In this document: piece after piece, positions 1-8,273 of the stretch
How the letters are laid out: the number at the start of each line of letters is the position of its first letter
Numbering within the stretch: the stretch's first letter is position 1
Source of the DNA: Spirochaetae bacterium HGW-Spirochaetae-1
GTDB lineage: Bacteria > Spirochaetota > UBA4802 > UBA5550
Reading direction: 5' to 3'
NCBI GenBank assembly: GCA_002839375.1
Contig: PGXY01000003.1
Coordinates: forward strand, 405,863-469,862
DNA length: 64,000 nt
The notes under the pieces: generated by a model
Told to the model about the DNA's origin: nothing
What the model saw: the letters and a program-made list of their open reading frames with translations, nothing else
Databases searched by the model: none
Program-made: the position numbers and the translations under genes

Positions 1-1123
1 CCATGTCATGATTGACATCAACCAGGACCGTGCAGGGCAGAAACTGCCCCCCGGTTCCCTGCGGCGGCTGTGATTCGGCAAAAATTCTGGCGCCTTTTTT
101 AAGGGCGTCCTTTATATGCGACCTGACCGTGTCCATCTGCCGCGATGTTGTCATGGCGCCTATATCAACATTGTAATCACTATCATAACCGATACGCAGG
201 GCAAGTATCTCTTTCCGCAGCAGATTCAGGAATTCATGATACACATTACTGTGAACATATATCCTTTCGACGCCGCCGCATGACTGCCCGGCGTTCTGGC
301 AGCCAGCCCAGACAGCGCCCTTCGCGGCCCTCTCGAGATCGGCATCCTCGCATACCACCATGGGATCATTGCCTCCCAGCTCAAGGGATACCGGTGTCAG
401 GGTTTCCGAGGCCTTTTTCATGAGATACATGCCTATCTTCACTGATCCGGTAAAAAAAAGCTTGTCGATACCGGCCTCAAGAAAAGCGTCGCCAGCCTGG
501 CTCCCGGGCATATTGATATAGGTAAAGACGTTCTCAGGCAGAGCCCCTGCGTCGACACACTTTTTCAAAACATGTCCCACCATCTGGGTTTCCGAAGCGG
601 CCTTAAAAATTACGGTATTGCCGGCCAGAAGCGCCATGACAATTTCAGAGAAGGGAATTGAAAAGGGATAATTCCACGGCGCAATAATTCCCACAACGCC
701 GAAAGGAACGCGCGCTATCCTGCTTCGTTTGTTAATGAACATGATATTTCCCATGCTCAGTTTCCTGTCTTTTAAAAATCTTCTGGAATTATTGCAGTAA
801 TATGAAGCGGCCATGGCGGAACAGAGAACTTCCGTGGCAAGGGCATCGACGCGGGTCTTGCCGTTATCGCGGGAAATAATTTCTGAAAGTTCATCGAGAT
901 TATCAATGATGTATCGCCGCATTTTTTTGATATGAGCTATCCGCTTTTTAAGGGGGAGAGCCTCCCATGCGGGCTGCGCCTTCCCGGCCTTCCGCACAGC
1001 CTCCTTAACGTCATTTACGTTGTTCACATCATATTCCGCCAGTTTTTCCCCCGTGGCAGGATTGATGCAGATTGTTGTGTTTTTCCCTGATGAGGCTTTT
1101 TTCTGGATTTTCGGTTTGTTCAT
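1..1123 (-). CDS. aldehyde dehydrogenase (C-terminus beyond window)
   Basis: This is an NAD(P)-dependent aldehyde dehydrogenase that oxidises an aldehyde to the acid in the cytosol; about 374 residues are visible of the usual 450-500. Visible family motifs in order are APWNYPF (substrate/cofactor fold), FTGS in the Rossmann segment, ELGGNDP with the general-base glutamate, and NAGQSC with the catalytic cysteine. The ATG at 1121-1123 follows an AGAGAG ribosome site. The gene runs off the left edge, so the 3' end is not seen. It is divergent from a GntR regulator and lies near a second aldehyde dehydrogenase (2223-3617), with related palindromes in front of both, so the two are probably co-regulated. 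Substrate is unknown; succinate-semialdehyde-type or broad specificity are both possible. Confidence 0.93.
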   Translation of the reverse strand, partial: MNKPKIQKKASSGKNTTICINPATGEKLAEYDVNNVNDVKEAVRKAGKAQPAWEALPLKKRIAHIKKMRRYIIDNLDELSEIISRDNGKTRVDALATEVLCSAMAASYYCNNSRRFLKDRKLSMGNIMFINKRSRIARVPFGVVGIIAPWNYPFSIPFSEIVMALLAGNTVIFKAASETQMVGHVLKKCVDAGALPENVFTYINMPGSQAGDAFLEAGIDKLFFTGSVKIGMYLMKKASETLTPVSLELGGNDPMVVCEDADLERAAKGAVWAGCQNAGQSCGGVERIYVHSNVYHEFLNLLRKEILALRIGYDSDYNVDIGAMTTSRQMDTVRSHIKDALKKGARIFAESQPPQGTGGQFLPCTVLVDVNHDM

Positions 1124-1296
1124 AATTATCTCTCTTTTTGTTAAATTTTTCTGGATAATTCACCAGAACTATGTTTGAATTGGAAATAAAACATGAACAG
1201 GCAAAGAGCTTTAACCGGTTTCAAGACAGGCATGTATGAGTTCTTTTTATATATTTATTTTGTGAATTCTTATTATTATCAAACAAGAATCACCAT

Positions 1297-1342
1297 TAAC
1301 CGTTTAACGGTTATCGATTATCGTTTTAAAGTCAACGATAAT
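1297..1342. promoter_or_regulatory. operator-like palindromes between divergent ALDH and GntR genes
   Basis: Two inverted repeats lie in the 302-bp divergent spacer: TAACCG-N5-CGGTTA (1297-1313), and ATTATCGTT-N8-AACGATAAT (1317-1342), a perfect 9-bp repeat. The second shares the GATTATCG core with the palindrome at 3657-3672. They are probable sites for the GntR protein encoded at 1426. The rest of the spacer is AT-rich and shows nothing else I can call. Confidence 0.55.
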
Positions 1343-1425
1343 TTTAATTTAAAAAATACTTAACAAATAAACACAGTACCTGTCATTATCCATAATCTGT
1401 TACCAAAAATAGGAGTGATCCACAA

Positions 1426-2082
1426 ATGGCTGTGCTAAAATCTCAGAACCTCGCTTATGAAATAGCGGAACATCTATCGGGCAGGATTATCAGGATGGAG
1501 TTGGGCTCCGGTGAACGTCTGATCGAATCAAAAATAGCTAAAGATCTCGACGTAAGCCAGAGTTCCGTCCGTGAGGCCCTGCGCATCCTTGAAAAAAACG
1601 GCCTGGTTGAAATAAACCAGAGACGGGGCACCTATGTAACGGAATTATCCATATCGAATATCGATATCATGTATGATATCGTTTCGGAGCTCTACGCGCT
1701 GCTTATACGAAAAGCCATGGAGCGCAAAACAGAGCTCTACATTAAAGAAATTCTTGAGGTCTTTAAAAAACTCGAGATATCGGCAAAGAATAATGATGTG
1801 GAAAACTACTTCAATAACATATTCGAAATCGCCATGGTAGCCCTCAGGGCCGTAGACAGCTCCCTGCTGAAAAATATCATCACCGATCTGTGGCCCAACA
1901 AGCGCAGGGTCGAATATATGACCCTGAAATACCGGAAAGACGAACTGTTAAAGAACCTGAAATATTTCAAGCAGCTGGAAAAATACATGCTGGAAGCCAA
2001 CCTGGATAAATTGATTGAAACGATCAAAGAATATACCCGGAATGAAAAAAGAATCGCCATCGGCATCCTGGAAAAGTCCTGA
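1426..2082 (+). CDS. GntR-family transcriptional regulator (FadR/FCD-like)
   Basis: A 218-residue DNA-binding regulator. The first ~70 residues form the GntR winged helix-turn-helix (AYEIAEHLSGRIIRMELGSG, then SQSSVREALRILEKNGLV and the wing NQRRGTYV). The remaining ~140 residues are all-helical and fit the ligand-binding FCD class by length, although clear metal-ligand histidines are not obvious. It lies between two aldehyde dehydrogenase genes and is flanked by palindromes with a common ATTATCG core, so it most likely represses or induces both dehydrogenases in response to a small acid or aldehyde-derived ligand. The upstream AGGAG at about 1410 sits somewhat far from the ATG but is the best ribosome site. 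Confidence 0.9.
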   Translation: MAVLKSQNLAYEIAEHLSGRIIRMELGSGERLIESKIAKDLDVSQSSVREALRILEKNGLVEINQRRGTYVTELSISNIDIMYDIVSELYALLIRKAMERKTELYIKEILEVFKKLEISAKNNDVENYFNNIFEIAMVALRAVDSSLLKNIITDLWPNKRRVEYMTLKYRKDELLKNLKYFKQLEKYMLEANLDKLIETIKEYTRNEKRIAIGILEKS

Positions 2083-2106
2083 TGGGTTTTCACGCGACTT
2101 TTTCCT

Positions 2107-2141
2107 GCAGGCAGCCCCGCCACGCGGCGGGGAATACCTGC
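2107..2141. terminator. strong hairpin between convergent genes
   Basis: A nested stem lies between gntR and the convergent dehydrogenase: outer GCAGG/CCTGC (2107-2111 with 2137-2141), inner CCCCGCC-ACGC-GGCGGGG (2115-2132). No U-run follows on either strand, so it may be a factor-dependent or bidirectional stop, or simply a structured 3' end. Confidence 0.4.
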
Positions 2142-2222
2142 GATCAGTATTTTCAAAAAACCTGTCAGGGAAACAGTGACAATCAACCGCCGATGCGGTG
2201 TTCCCCCGGTGTGGATTAAGTA

Positions 2223-3617
2223 CTATTTGAAAACCATTTTCGCATACTTCAGCTTATCCCCATAAGGCGCGTATCTCAGGGGAATATCAAAAAGCGTTGT
2301 CTTGGCCAGAATGGAACGGTGGTGACTGAAGGTGTCGAAACTGTATTTACCGTGATAGGCTCCCATGCCGCTGTTCCCCACACCGCCGAAAGGCATACGC
2401 GGATTAGTCAGGTGCACCATAGTATCGTTGATACAACCGCCGCCCGATGAAGTCTGCGAAAGAACCAGTTTTTCTTTTTTCCGGCTCGATGTAAAGAAAT
2501 AGAAGGCCAGGGGCTTTTCTCCGCTGTTAATGTATGATACGACCTCGTCGAGATCATCGTATTCCATGATGGGGAAAATCGGTCCAAAAATCTCTTCCTG
2601 CATTATGGGGTCCCCGGGCTTCACATTGTCCATGAGCGTTGGTGCCATATAGCGGTCCCTCACATCGACATCACCGCCAAAAATCACCTCGCCAGTTTTC
2701 AGTAATTCCGATAATTTTTTAAACTGGGCGTCATTAATTATCCGGCCGTAATCAGGACTGACATGTGGATCGGTTCCATAAGAAAGTGTAATGTAATGTT
2801 TTAATTTTTCAATGAGCCGGCTCTTTACTTTCGCATTTACAAGAAGATAATCGGGTGCGATACAGGTCTGCCCGGAATTGAGAAACTTGCCGAAAACTAT
2901 TCGCCGGGCCGCCACATCCAGGTTGGCATCATCCTCGACTATGCAGGGGCTTTTGCCTCCCAGCTCCAGGGACACGGGTGTCAGGTGCCGTGCCGCTTTT
3001 TCCATGACGATTTTCCCAAGAAAAGGACTGCCGGTGAAAAAGATATAATCAAAACGGTGTTCAAGAATTTCCTGAATAGCGTCTCGGCCCCCGGTAAAAA
3101 CACTGATATATTCACGGTCAAAAGTTTCACCTATCATACGTACTATGACATCGGTAACATGCCTGGAATAATTTGCCGGTTTGAGCACGGCACAGTTACC
3201 CGCCGAAATGGCGCCTACAAGTGGGTCCATGAGGAGCTGGAACGGATAATTCCATGGAGACATGATGAGCACGACTCCGAAGGGTTCATGAAGGACATAA
3301 CTCCGCGAACCAAAATTCACCAGGTCAGTCCTGACCTTTACCGGTTTCATCCACTTTTTCAGGTGCTTTATATGATGGGATATTTCCTCAAGGACAAAAC
3401 CAACTTCCGTGGCAAAGGCCTCGAACTTCGCCTTATTAAGATCCATTTTCAGGGCCTCAAAAAGGTCGTCCTCGTACTTCAATATGGCCTTTTTCAATTT
3501 TTTCAGGTTTTCGATCCTGAATTTAACATCCTTTGTTCTTTGTGTAAGGAAAAAGCTTCTTTGCGAATCAAGGGTCTCGGCCACATTCCACTGTTCAGTT
3601 TTGATAGCGGTATTCAT
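2223..3617 (-). CDS. aldehyde dehydrogenase, class 3 / coniferyl-aldehyde type
   Basis: A 464-residue NAD(P)-dependent aldehyde dehydrogenase of the shorter class 3 type, which lacks the N-terminal extension of class 1/2 enzymes. Motifs include MSPWNYPFQL, ELGGKSP with the catalytic glutamate, SGQTCIAPDY with the nucleophilic cysteine, and EEIFGPIFP near the C-terminus. Such enzymes act on aromatic or medium/long aliphatic aldehydes. I prefer the ATG at 3617 because GGAGAGG stands just upstream; an in-frame ATG at 3632 is also possible. The promoter region holds a perfect 16-bp palindrome resembling that next to the gntR gene. Confidence 0.93.
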   Translation of the reverse strand: MNTAIKTEQWNVAETLDSQRSFFLTQRTKDVKFRIENLKKLKKAILKYEDDLFEALKMDLNKAKFEAFATEVGFVLEEISHHIKHLKKWMKPVKVRTDLVNFGSRSYVLHEPFGVVLIMSPWNYPFQLLMDPLVGAISAGNCAVLKPANYSRHVTDVIVRMIGETFDREYISVFTGGRDAIQEILEHRFDYIFFTGSPFLGKIVMEKAARHLTPVSLELGGKSPCIVEDDANLDVAARRIVFGKFLNSGQTCIAPDYLLVNAKVKSRLIEKLKHYITLSYGTDPHVSPDYGRIINDAQFKKLSELLKTGEVIFGGDVDVRDRYMAPTLMDNVKPGDPIMQEEIFGPIFPIMEYDDLDEVVSYINSGEKPLAFYFFTSSRKKEKLVLSQTSSGGGCINDTMVHLTNPRMPFGGVGNSGMGAYHGKYSFDTFSHHRSILAKTTLFDIPLRYAPYGDKLKYAKMVFK

Positions 3618-3656
3618 ACATCCTCTCCACATATGATCAATATTTTTTTATTATAT

Positions 3657-3672
3657 CGATTATCGATAATCG
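3657..3672. promoter_or_regulatory. 16-bp perfect palindrome upstream of ALDH (putative GntR operator)
   Basis: CGATTATCGATAATCG is fully self-complementary and lies 40 bp upstream of the dehydrogenase start. It shares GATTATCG with the repeat at 1317-1342. A further TTTATCG follows at 3673-3679. A GntR dimer site is the simplest reading. Confidence 0.55.
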
Positions 3673-3844
3673 TTTATCGCAATAACAGTGTAATTGTCAA
3701 GCATTTTTAACAATTACATCAGGGGAATTAAACACCGGGAAAAATCAGGAATATCGTCATCGCGAAGATGATATGCGTAACTGTAAGCATCGCCGGAAAT
3801 ATATTTCCATTGACACGGGAAAATATCCAGGCCATTATCACATC

Positions 3845-4366
3845 ATGAACATAATCATCCGCCTCGAAAACAGCAGCGACTACGACGAGATCACCGCCGT
3901 CAATGACCTGGCCTTCGGCCAGACCAACGAAGGAGTAATGATAAGGGAACTGCGAAAGAATAAGGCTTTCATTCCCGGACTGTCTCTCGTGGCGATGGTG
4001 GGCGATGAACTCACGGGCCACATCCTTTTTTTCCCCGTACCGCTCCTGGACGACGCCAAACGTCATACTATACTGTCACTGGCCCCCATGGCCGTTCTAC
4101 CGGAATACCAGTATCGCGGCATAGGAAGCAGGCTCGTACGCAGCGGGCTCGAGGCCTGCGTGAAACAGGGATTCAAAGCAGTGCATGTCCTGGGCCATGC
4201 AGACTACTATCCCCGCTTTGGTTTTAAACGTGCTTCGGCATGGAATATCCGCCTCCCCTTTGACGCCCCTGACGAAGCTTCCTTGGCCATTGAACTTGTC
4301 CCGGGCGGGCTTGCGGAAATCTCCGGGAAAGTGGAATATCCGAAGGAATATTTCGGGGCACTGTAA
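3845..4366 (+). CDS. GNAT-family N-acetyltransferase (YhbS-like)
   Basis: A 173-residue acetyl-CoA-dependent acyltransferase. Motif A of the GNAT fold is visible as PEYQYRGIGSRLV, which carries the pyrophosphate-binding Q/R-x-x-G-x-G/A signature. The C-terminal stretch HADYYPRFGF matches the YhbS/COG3153 group, whose members are predicted amine or protein acetyltransferases. The ATG at 3845 is chosen because conserved sequence begins there; the open frame extends to 3773 but the extra 24 residues look non-coding. It stands alone and its substrate cannot be inferred. Confidence 0.85.
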   Translation: MNIIIRLENSSDYDEITAVNDLAFGQTNEGVMIRELRKNKAFIPGLSLVAMVGDELTGHILFFPVPLLDDAKRHTILSLAPMAVLPEYQYRGIGSRLVRSGLEACVKQGFKAVHVLGHADYYPRFGFKRASAWNIRLPFDAPDEASLAIELVPGGLAEISGKVEYPKEYFGAL

Positions 4367-4377
4367 ATCCTCATTGG

Positions 4378-4391
4378 GGGGTCAGAGCCCC
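4378..4391. repeat. dispersed REP-like motif GGGGTCAGAGCCCC
   Basis: This short self-complementary-ended motif (GGGG-TCAGAG-CCCC) occurs intergenically here, at 60644-60657, and in a paired inverted form at 32947-33005. It resembles REP-type elements mobilised by tyrosine (Y1) transposases, none of which is present in the window. Confidence 0.5.
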
Positions 4392-4578
4392 TGTTCGGGC
4401 AGAATAGAAATTTGTGAGATAAATCGAAAATTATCGCCAATGCCATAATTTTTACTCCACAAATATCATGACTTTCAGTATATTTGTGTGATTAATTATG
4501 GAGGTGGCAGGGGAAAGCGGTGATTTCATGCTGCACAGGTGACGCCTTCCTGAAAAAACTGATTTCCCCCAAAGGCAC

Positions 4579-5559
4579 ATGGGTATTAAAAAAAAGATAA
4601 TCATTCTGCTCACACTCCTGCCATTGTCCCTGACGGCCCGGACCGTCGATCTCTATGAACAATATTACGCCATATGCGCCATCAAGAACACCGGAGTCCA
4701 GGTAATTGCCCTGAGAAAATTCAGACATAACGGCAACAACCTGATTCTGACAATTCACCCCGTAACCCTTCAGACCGCCATATATTCCCGCGACTCCCTG
4801 ACCATGGTTCCGGCCGACATGAAAAAGATACGGGAAACTTTCAGGGGTACTCCCTATTGCCGGCTGTTCTCCTATGCGGAATCAAGGGGAAAAAAGCTCC
4901 TCAACGCGGGAATCACCCATTTTTCACCGCAGAACCGGAAAACCTATCTCACCGTTGACCTGTGCCCGTCACGGCATCCCCTGGACAGGAAGCTCTTTAC
5001 CGAGGTTATCCAGCAATTCACGACGGCGGGAAGGCCGGTCCCCATGGCAGTGGCGGTCACGGGTCTCTGGATGGAAAAACATGAGGATGATATCATCTGG
5101 CTCCGCCGCATGGAGACCGATGGCAAGATTGCCATTACCTGGATCAACCATACATACTATCACCACAGTAAAAAAGGGACACCGCTGCGCAAAAACTTTC
5201 TCCTGGGCGACAAGCTGCACATTGAGGAGGAGATTCTGAAAACCGAGAAGGCCATGATCGAAAGATCTATCAAGCCATCAATATTTTTCCGTTTTCCCGG
5301 ACTCACATCGGACCTGACCCTTTTTAATAAAATTACCGGTTTCGGCCTTATACCCATCGGAACCGATTCATGGCTGGCAAAAAACCAGTGGCCCCACAAT
5401 GGAAGCATTATCCTGGTGCATGGCAACGGGAATGAACCCGTGGGTATACGCAAATTTCTGGGCCTGATGAAGAAGAAAAAAATGGATATAGAGAGCCGTA
5501 ACTGGGCCCTGTATGACCTGCGCGAAGGCGCCCGCGATCTGGGCAGGGAAATTCGGTAA
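4579..5559 (+). CDS. secreted polysaccharide-deacetylase-like (NodB-fold) protein
   Basis: A 326-residue exported protein. The N-terminus (lysines then IIILLTLLPLSLTA) is a typical signal peptide. A NodB-type deacetylase pattern can be traced: TVDLCPS (motif 1, but only one aspartate where TFDD is usual), INHTYYHH (motif 2, a metal-binding NH/H-x-x-x-H arrangement), FFRFPG (motif 3) and ILVHGNG near the end (catalytic-base His region). Such enzymes remove acetyl groups from peptidoglycan or polysaccharide. The single-Asp motif 1 makes activity uncertain. The ribosome site is weak (AAAGG), so the exact start is less sure. No operon partner is evident. Confidence 0.7.
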   Translation: MGIKKKIIILLTLLPLSLTARTVDLYEQYYAICAIKNTGVQVIALRKFRHNGNNLILTIHPVTLQTAIYSRDSLTMVPADMKKIRETFRGTPYCRLFSYAESRGKKLLNAGITHFSPQNRKTYLTVDLCPSRHPLDRKLFTEVIQQFTTAGRPVPMAVAVTGLWMEKHEDDIIWLRRMETDGKIAITWINHTYYHHSKKGTPLRKNFLLGDKLHIEEEILKTEKAMIERSIKPSIFFRFPGLTSDLTLFNKITGFGLIPIGTDSWLAKNQWPHNGSIILVHGNGNEPVGIRKFLGLMKKKKMDIESRNWALYDLREGARDLGREIR

Positions 5560-5647
5560 TTTTTACACTTCCGTCAGAAGCAATTCCGATTACCTGCTCC
5601 ACTCCATGCAGCGGTTTGATCAATGAATTCTTCCATTACAATTCCAG

Positions 5648-6886
5648 CTACCGCCTTCTTTTTGTAAAATGACAGAAACTGCAGTCATTCTTCGTATGGC
5701 ATGATGTACATGAAGAAAGCCTTAAACGGGCCTTGCGCTTGTGAAAGTTCGGCGAACCGGCTGTTAGCCATCCGGCGGGGTGAGGACTACGATACTTTTT
5801 GCTCGCCGTGGTTACCCCCCGTGCGGTGTGACAGTTCCTGCAGTATCGTTCGCTATGACAGGATTTACAATTTTTCAATGATACACGGGACTCATACCGG
5901 TGCGTAAGCTCGAAATTCGGATTATGACTGTTCAGAGGTTTCCGGACCCCGTTGTGGCAGCTGCTGCAGAAATCTTTGCTGATGTGACAGCTCTTGCATG
6001 CTTTCAGATTCGTAGCCGCCTTTACCTTATGCTGCCTGTCCCAGTCGGGGCCATGGTCTACCGGTTTTATGGGCGTTATATGACAGTACATGCAGTACCC
6101 CGATGCCGTTTCATTATCATGGCAGGCACAGCAATCCTTATAATCCTTAACGATCTCAAATTGTTCCACCCTGTTTTTTATAAAAAGGCTCTCATGACAG
6201 CCCTTGCATTCAAGGCCCTGCTCCTTCGTATGATACGTATGATTGAATTTATATGATTGCCTGTACTGAAAATCCGTTACCTCGCCGTAACCATCCTCTT
6301 TTTCATGACAGTCATTACAGGATGCTTTGCCGGGAATATCAGGGCCGTTATCGGTTTTTATGCTTTTGGCAATTTCCGTATGGCACCCATCGCAGCTCAA
6401 CGACGCGTCAATATGCGTTTTATGAGGAAACCGGACTTTTTCACTGTGGCACTTTGTACATTTCTTTTCCGCCATGTCATTGTTATGACATTCAAAACAG
6501 AGCTTCATTGCCGGGAAAGCGCTGCCTGGAACAAATTTATCAGCGGCAATCCCCTTATGGCACTTCTGGCATTTCATGTCCAGATCGGCGTGCATTTTAT
6601 GATTGAAGTCGAGACGGTATCCGGGCCTGGACCCGGCAGGGGCGAATTTCTTCAGGATATCCTTCTCATGACATTCCCCGCTGCATTTTTTCAGGTCGGG
6701 AAGATTATTATCACGGGCCTTTTCACTGGCCGCAGCACCGGTGTGACAGGCCGTGCATTCCATCTCCATATCCATATGCGGCTTATGCGGGAACACCCGG
6801 CTGTTCTCCGAATAGAGAAATACGGCAAATACAAGCATAATTGCCGCCGATATGATAATAAGCATGTGTCGTCCGTTCCTGGTCAT
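5648..6886 (-). CDS. periplasmic multihaem cytochrome c (16 haem motifs)
   Basis: A 412-residue protein with an N-terminal membrane anchor or signal (MLIIISAAIMLVFAVFLY) and sixteen haem-attachment motifs. Fifteen are CxxCH, starting with CTACH and ending with CTSCH/CSFCH; one (CSGECH) is CxxxCH. Many extra histidines are available as distal ligands. The density (one motif per ~25 residues) is that of periplasmic electron-wire proteins. It starts 11 nt after the outer-membrane barrel gene, with AGGA seven bases before the ATG, so the two are co-transcribed and translationally close. By analogy to porin-cytochrome conduits it probably carries electrons between the inner membrane or periplasm and the outer membrane. 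No specific named family is claimed. Confidence 0.9.
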   Translation of the reverse strand: MTRNGRHMLIIISAAIMLVFAVFLYSENSRVFPHKPHMDMEMECTACHTGAAASEKARDNNLPDLKKCSGECHEKDILKKFAPAGSRPGYRLDFNHKMHADLDMKCQKCHKGIAADKFVPGSAFPAMKLCFECHNNDMAEKKCTKCHSEKVRFPHKTHIDASLSCDGCHTEIAKSIKTDNGPDIPGKASCNDCHEKEDGYGEVTDFQYRQSYKFNHTYHTKEQGLECKGCHESLFIKNRVEQFEIVKDYKDCCACHDNETASGYCMYCHITPIKPVDHGPDWDRQHKVKAATNLKACKSCHISKDFCSSCHNGVRKPLNSHNPNFELTHRYESRVSLKNCKSCHSERYCRNCHTARGVTTASKKYRSPHPAGWLTAGSPNFHKRKARLRLSSCTSCHTKNDCSFCHFTKRRR

Positions 6887-6897
6887 GTCATGTCCTG

Positions 6898-8190
6898 TCA
6901 GAAAAAATATTTTAGCGAAAAAATACCCCGTAGATCATAATCGTATTTAGGGTTATGATAATATTCCATAGTAACGGAAAGAAGAAGATCCTTAAGAATG
7001 GAAGCCTCGGCTCCGCCCATGCCATAGATGCCTGTATCGTATGTATCGCCGCCTTCGCCATCCTGATAAAATACTATACCGCCTCCGGCTATGGCATCAA
7101 TTATAAAAAACCGTCTGTTGAGAACCGTCATGAGTGTTATTTTATCGCCTTCGGGCCCGAAGATATATTCACCGTTGACCTTTATCCGGGTATTGTAAAA
7201 GCTGCCGTGCTCAAATCCGGCCGAAACTTCATGACCCGGCGTACCTTCGGCCTCATAGAGGATAACCCCGTACCTGATATCGGCCGTGACGTATTCAGTC
7301 AGGGAATAAACCATCATGCAGCTTATCTCCTGGTTGCCATAGGGAATAAAATAATTCCAGAAATAGGAATCACGGGGATATACGGGACGATAGTATTCAT
7401 GTTCAATTATGACAGAGAGCTTATCCACGGCGTTGATCTGCGTCGCCGCAAGAGTATTTGAAGGAAGTCCCTCGATGAGATCGAAGGTACCGTAGCCGTA
7501 GAAGCGGATCTTTTTTGAAAAAAGAGTGTCAAAGTCAAGGGATATATACTGCTCCGCCAGAGAACCGCCGTTGAAAAGGGTCTGATAATCAAGTCCCACA
7601 AAGGCAATATCTTTGATATGACAGTTAGTCTTCATACCCGCCGTATAGTCCCCGGCCCTCTGCTTTATGAAAAAATTCTTGAAATCAAAACTGTTAAACC
7701 CGGCGATCGAATCCTCGTCAAGATAATCGTCATTGACCAGCATACCGCCGTAGAGATTGAAAGTAAAATCCTGTTTAAACATAGTCAGGCCATACTCAAG
7801 ATTGGCGCCGTCAAAATAAGTCAGGGATAAATTTCCGGCGTCCATAATGCGGCCCATCTGCATAACCAGCTTTTCCGTAAAGGCGTACTGAAAATAGCCG
7901 TAATAACAGTTGAAGGCCAGCTGTTCGGGATTTTCATATTCATTGGTCCGGTAAATTACCCTGCTGTTGAGATGAAACCCGAACGCATCGGTGAACTCCA
8001 CATCGAAAAGAACACCCTGTTGGAAGCGCCAGTTAGTTTCGGTTCCTGTCAGATCCTTATTCTCCGTGGGATACATATAGGCTGAAGTATCGGAAACCCC
8101 GCTGAATTTGATTTCAGACCGGGCTCCTTGATTCATTACTATAACCTGCACAAAGAACAAAAAGAAAATATAAAAATACTTAATCTTCAT
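6898..8190 (-). CDS. outer-membrane beta-barrel protein of the cytochrome locus
   Basis: A 430-residue protein with a signal peptide (hydrophobic run to about residue 24, ending QGARS) and a body of alternating polar/aromatic strands (for example FYGYGTFDLI, ADIRYGVILY, VTMEYYHNP). It ends in ...LKYFF, the terminal phenylalanine expected for BAM-inserted barrels. No haem motif or catalytic signature was seen. Its position immediately upstream of a 16-motif cytochrome and downstream of a large haem lipoprotein suggests the pore of a trans-outer-membrane electron conduit, as in the Pcc and Mtr systems. Sequence similarity to those porins could not be checked, so porin function is inferred. Confidence 0.75.
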   Translation of the reverse strand: MKIKYFYIFFLFFVQVIVMNQGARSEIKFSGVSDTSAYMYPTENKDLTGTETNWRFQQGVLFDVEFTDAFGFHLNSRVIYRTNEYENPEQLAFNCYYGYFQYAFTEKLVMQMGRIMDAGNLSLTYFDGANLEYGLTMFKQDFTFNLYGGMLVNDDYLDEDSIAGFNSFDFKNFFIKQRAGDYTAGMKTNCHIKDIAFVGLDYQTLFNGGSLAEQYISLDFDTLFSKKIRFYGYGTFDLIEGLPSNTLAATQINAVDKLSVIIEHEYYRPVYPRDSYFWNYFIPYGNQEISCMMVYSLTEYVTADIRYGVILYEAEGTPGHEVSAGFEHGSFYNTRIKVNGEYIFGPEGDKITLMTVLNRRFFIIDAIAGGGIVFYQDGEGGDTYDTGIYGMGGAEASILKDLLLSVTMEYYHNPKYDYDLRGIFSLKYFF

Positions 8191-8273
8191 ATCAGAACTC
8201 GCTGTATTCTCATAAAGGCGGCACAGCCGTGTTGCACGTTTGAGACCCCGACTCTCAGACCATACAGCCGCTT

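Noticed and set aside
2107-2141. Intrinsic terminator between gntR and ALDH
   Set aside because: The stem is strong, but no U-run follows on either strand. I keep it only as a hairpin with low confidence as terminator.
6257-6940. 227-residue plus-strand frame
   Set aside because: It is antisense to the CxxCH cytochrome; hydrophobic content is a mirror of Cys/His codons.
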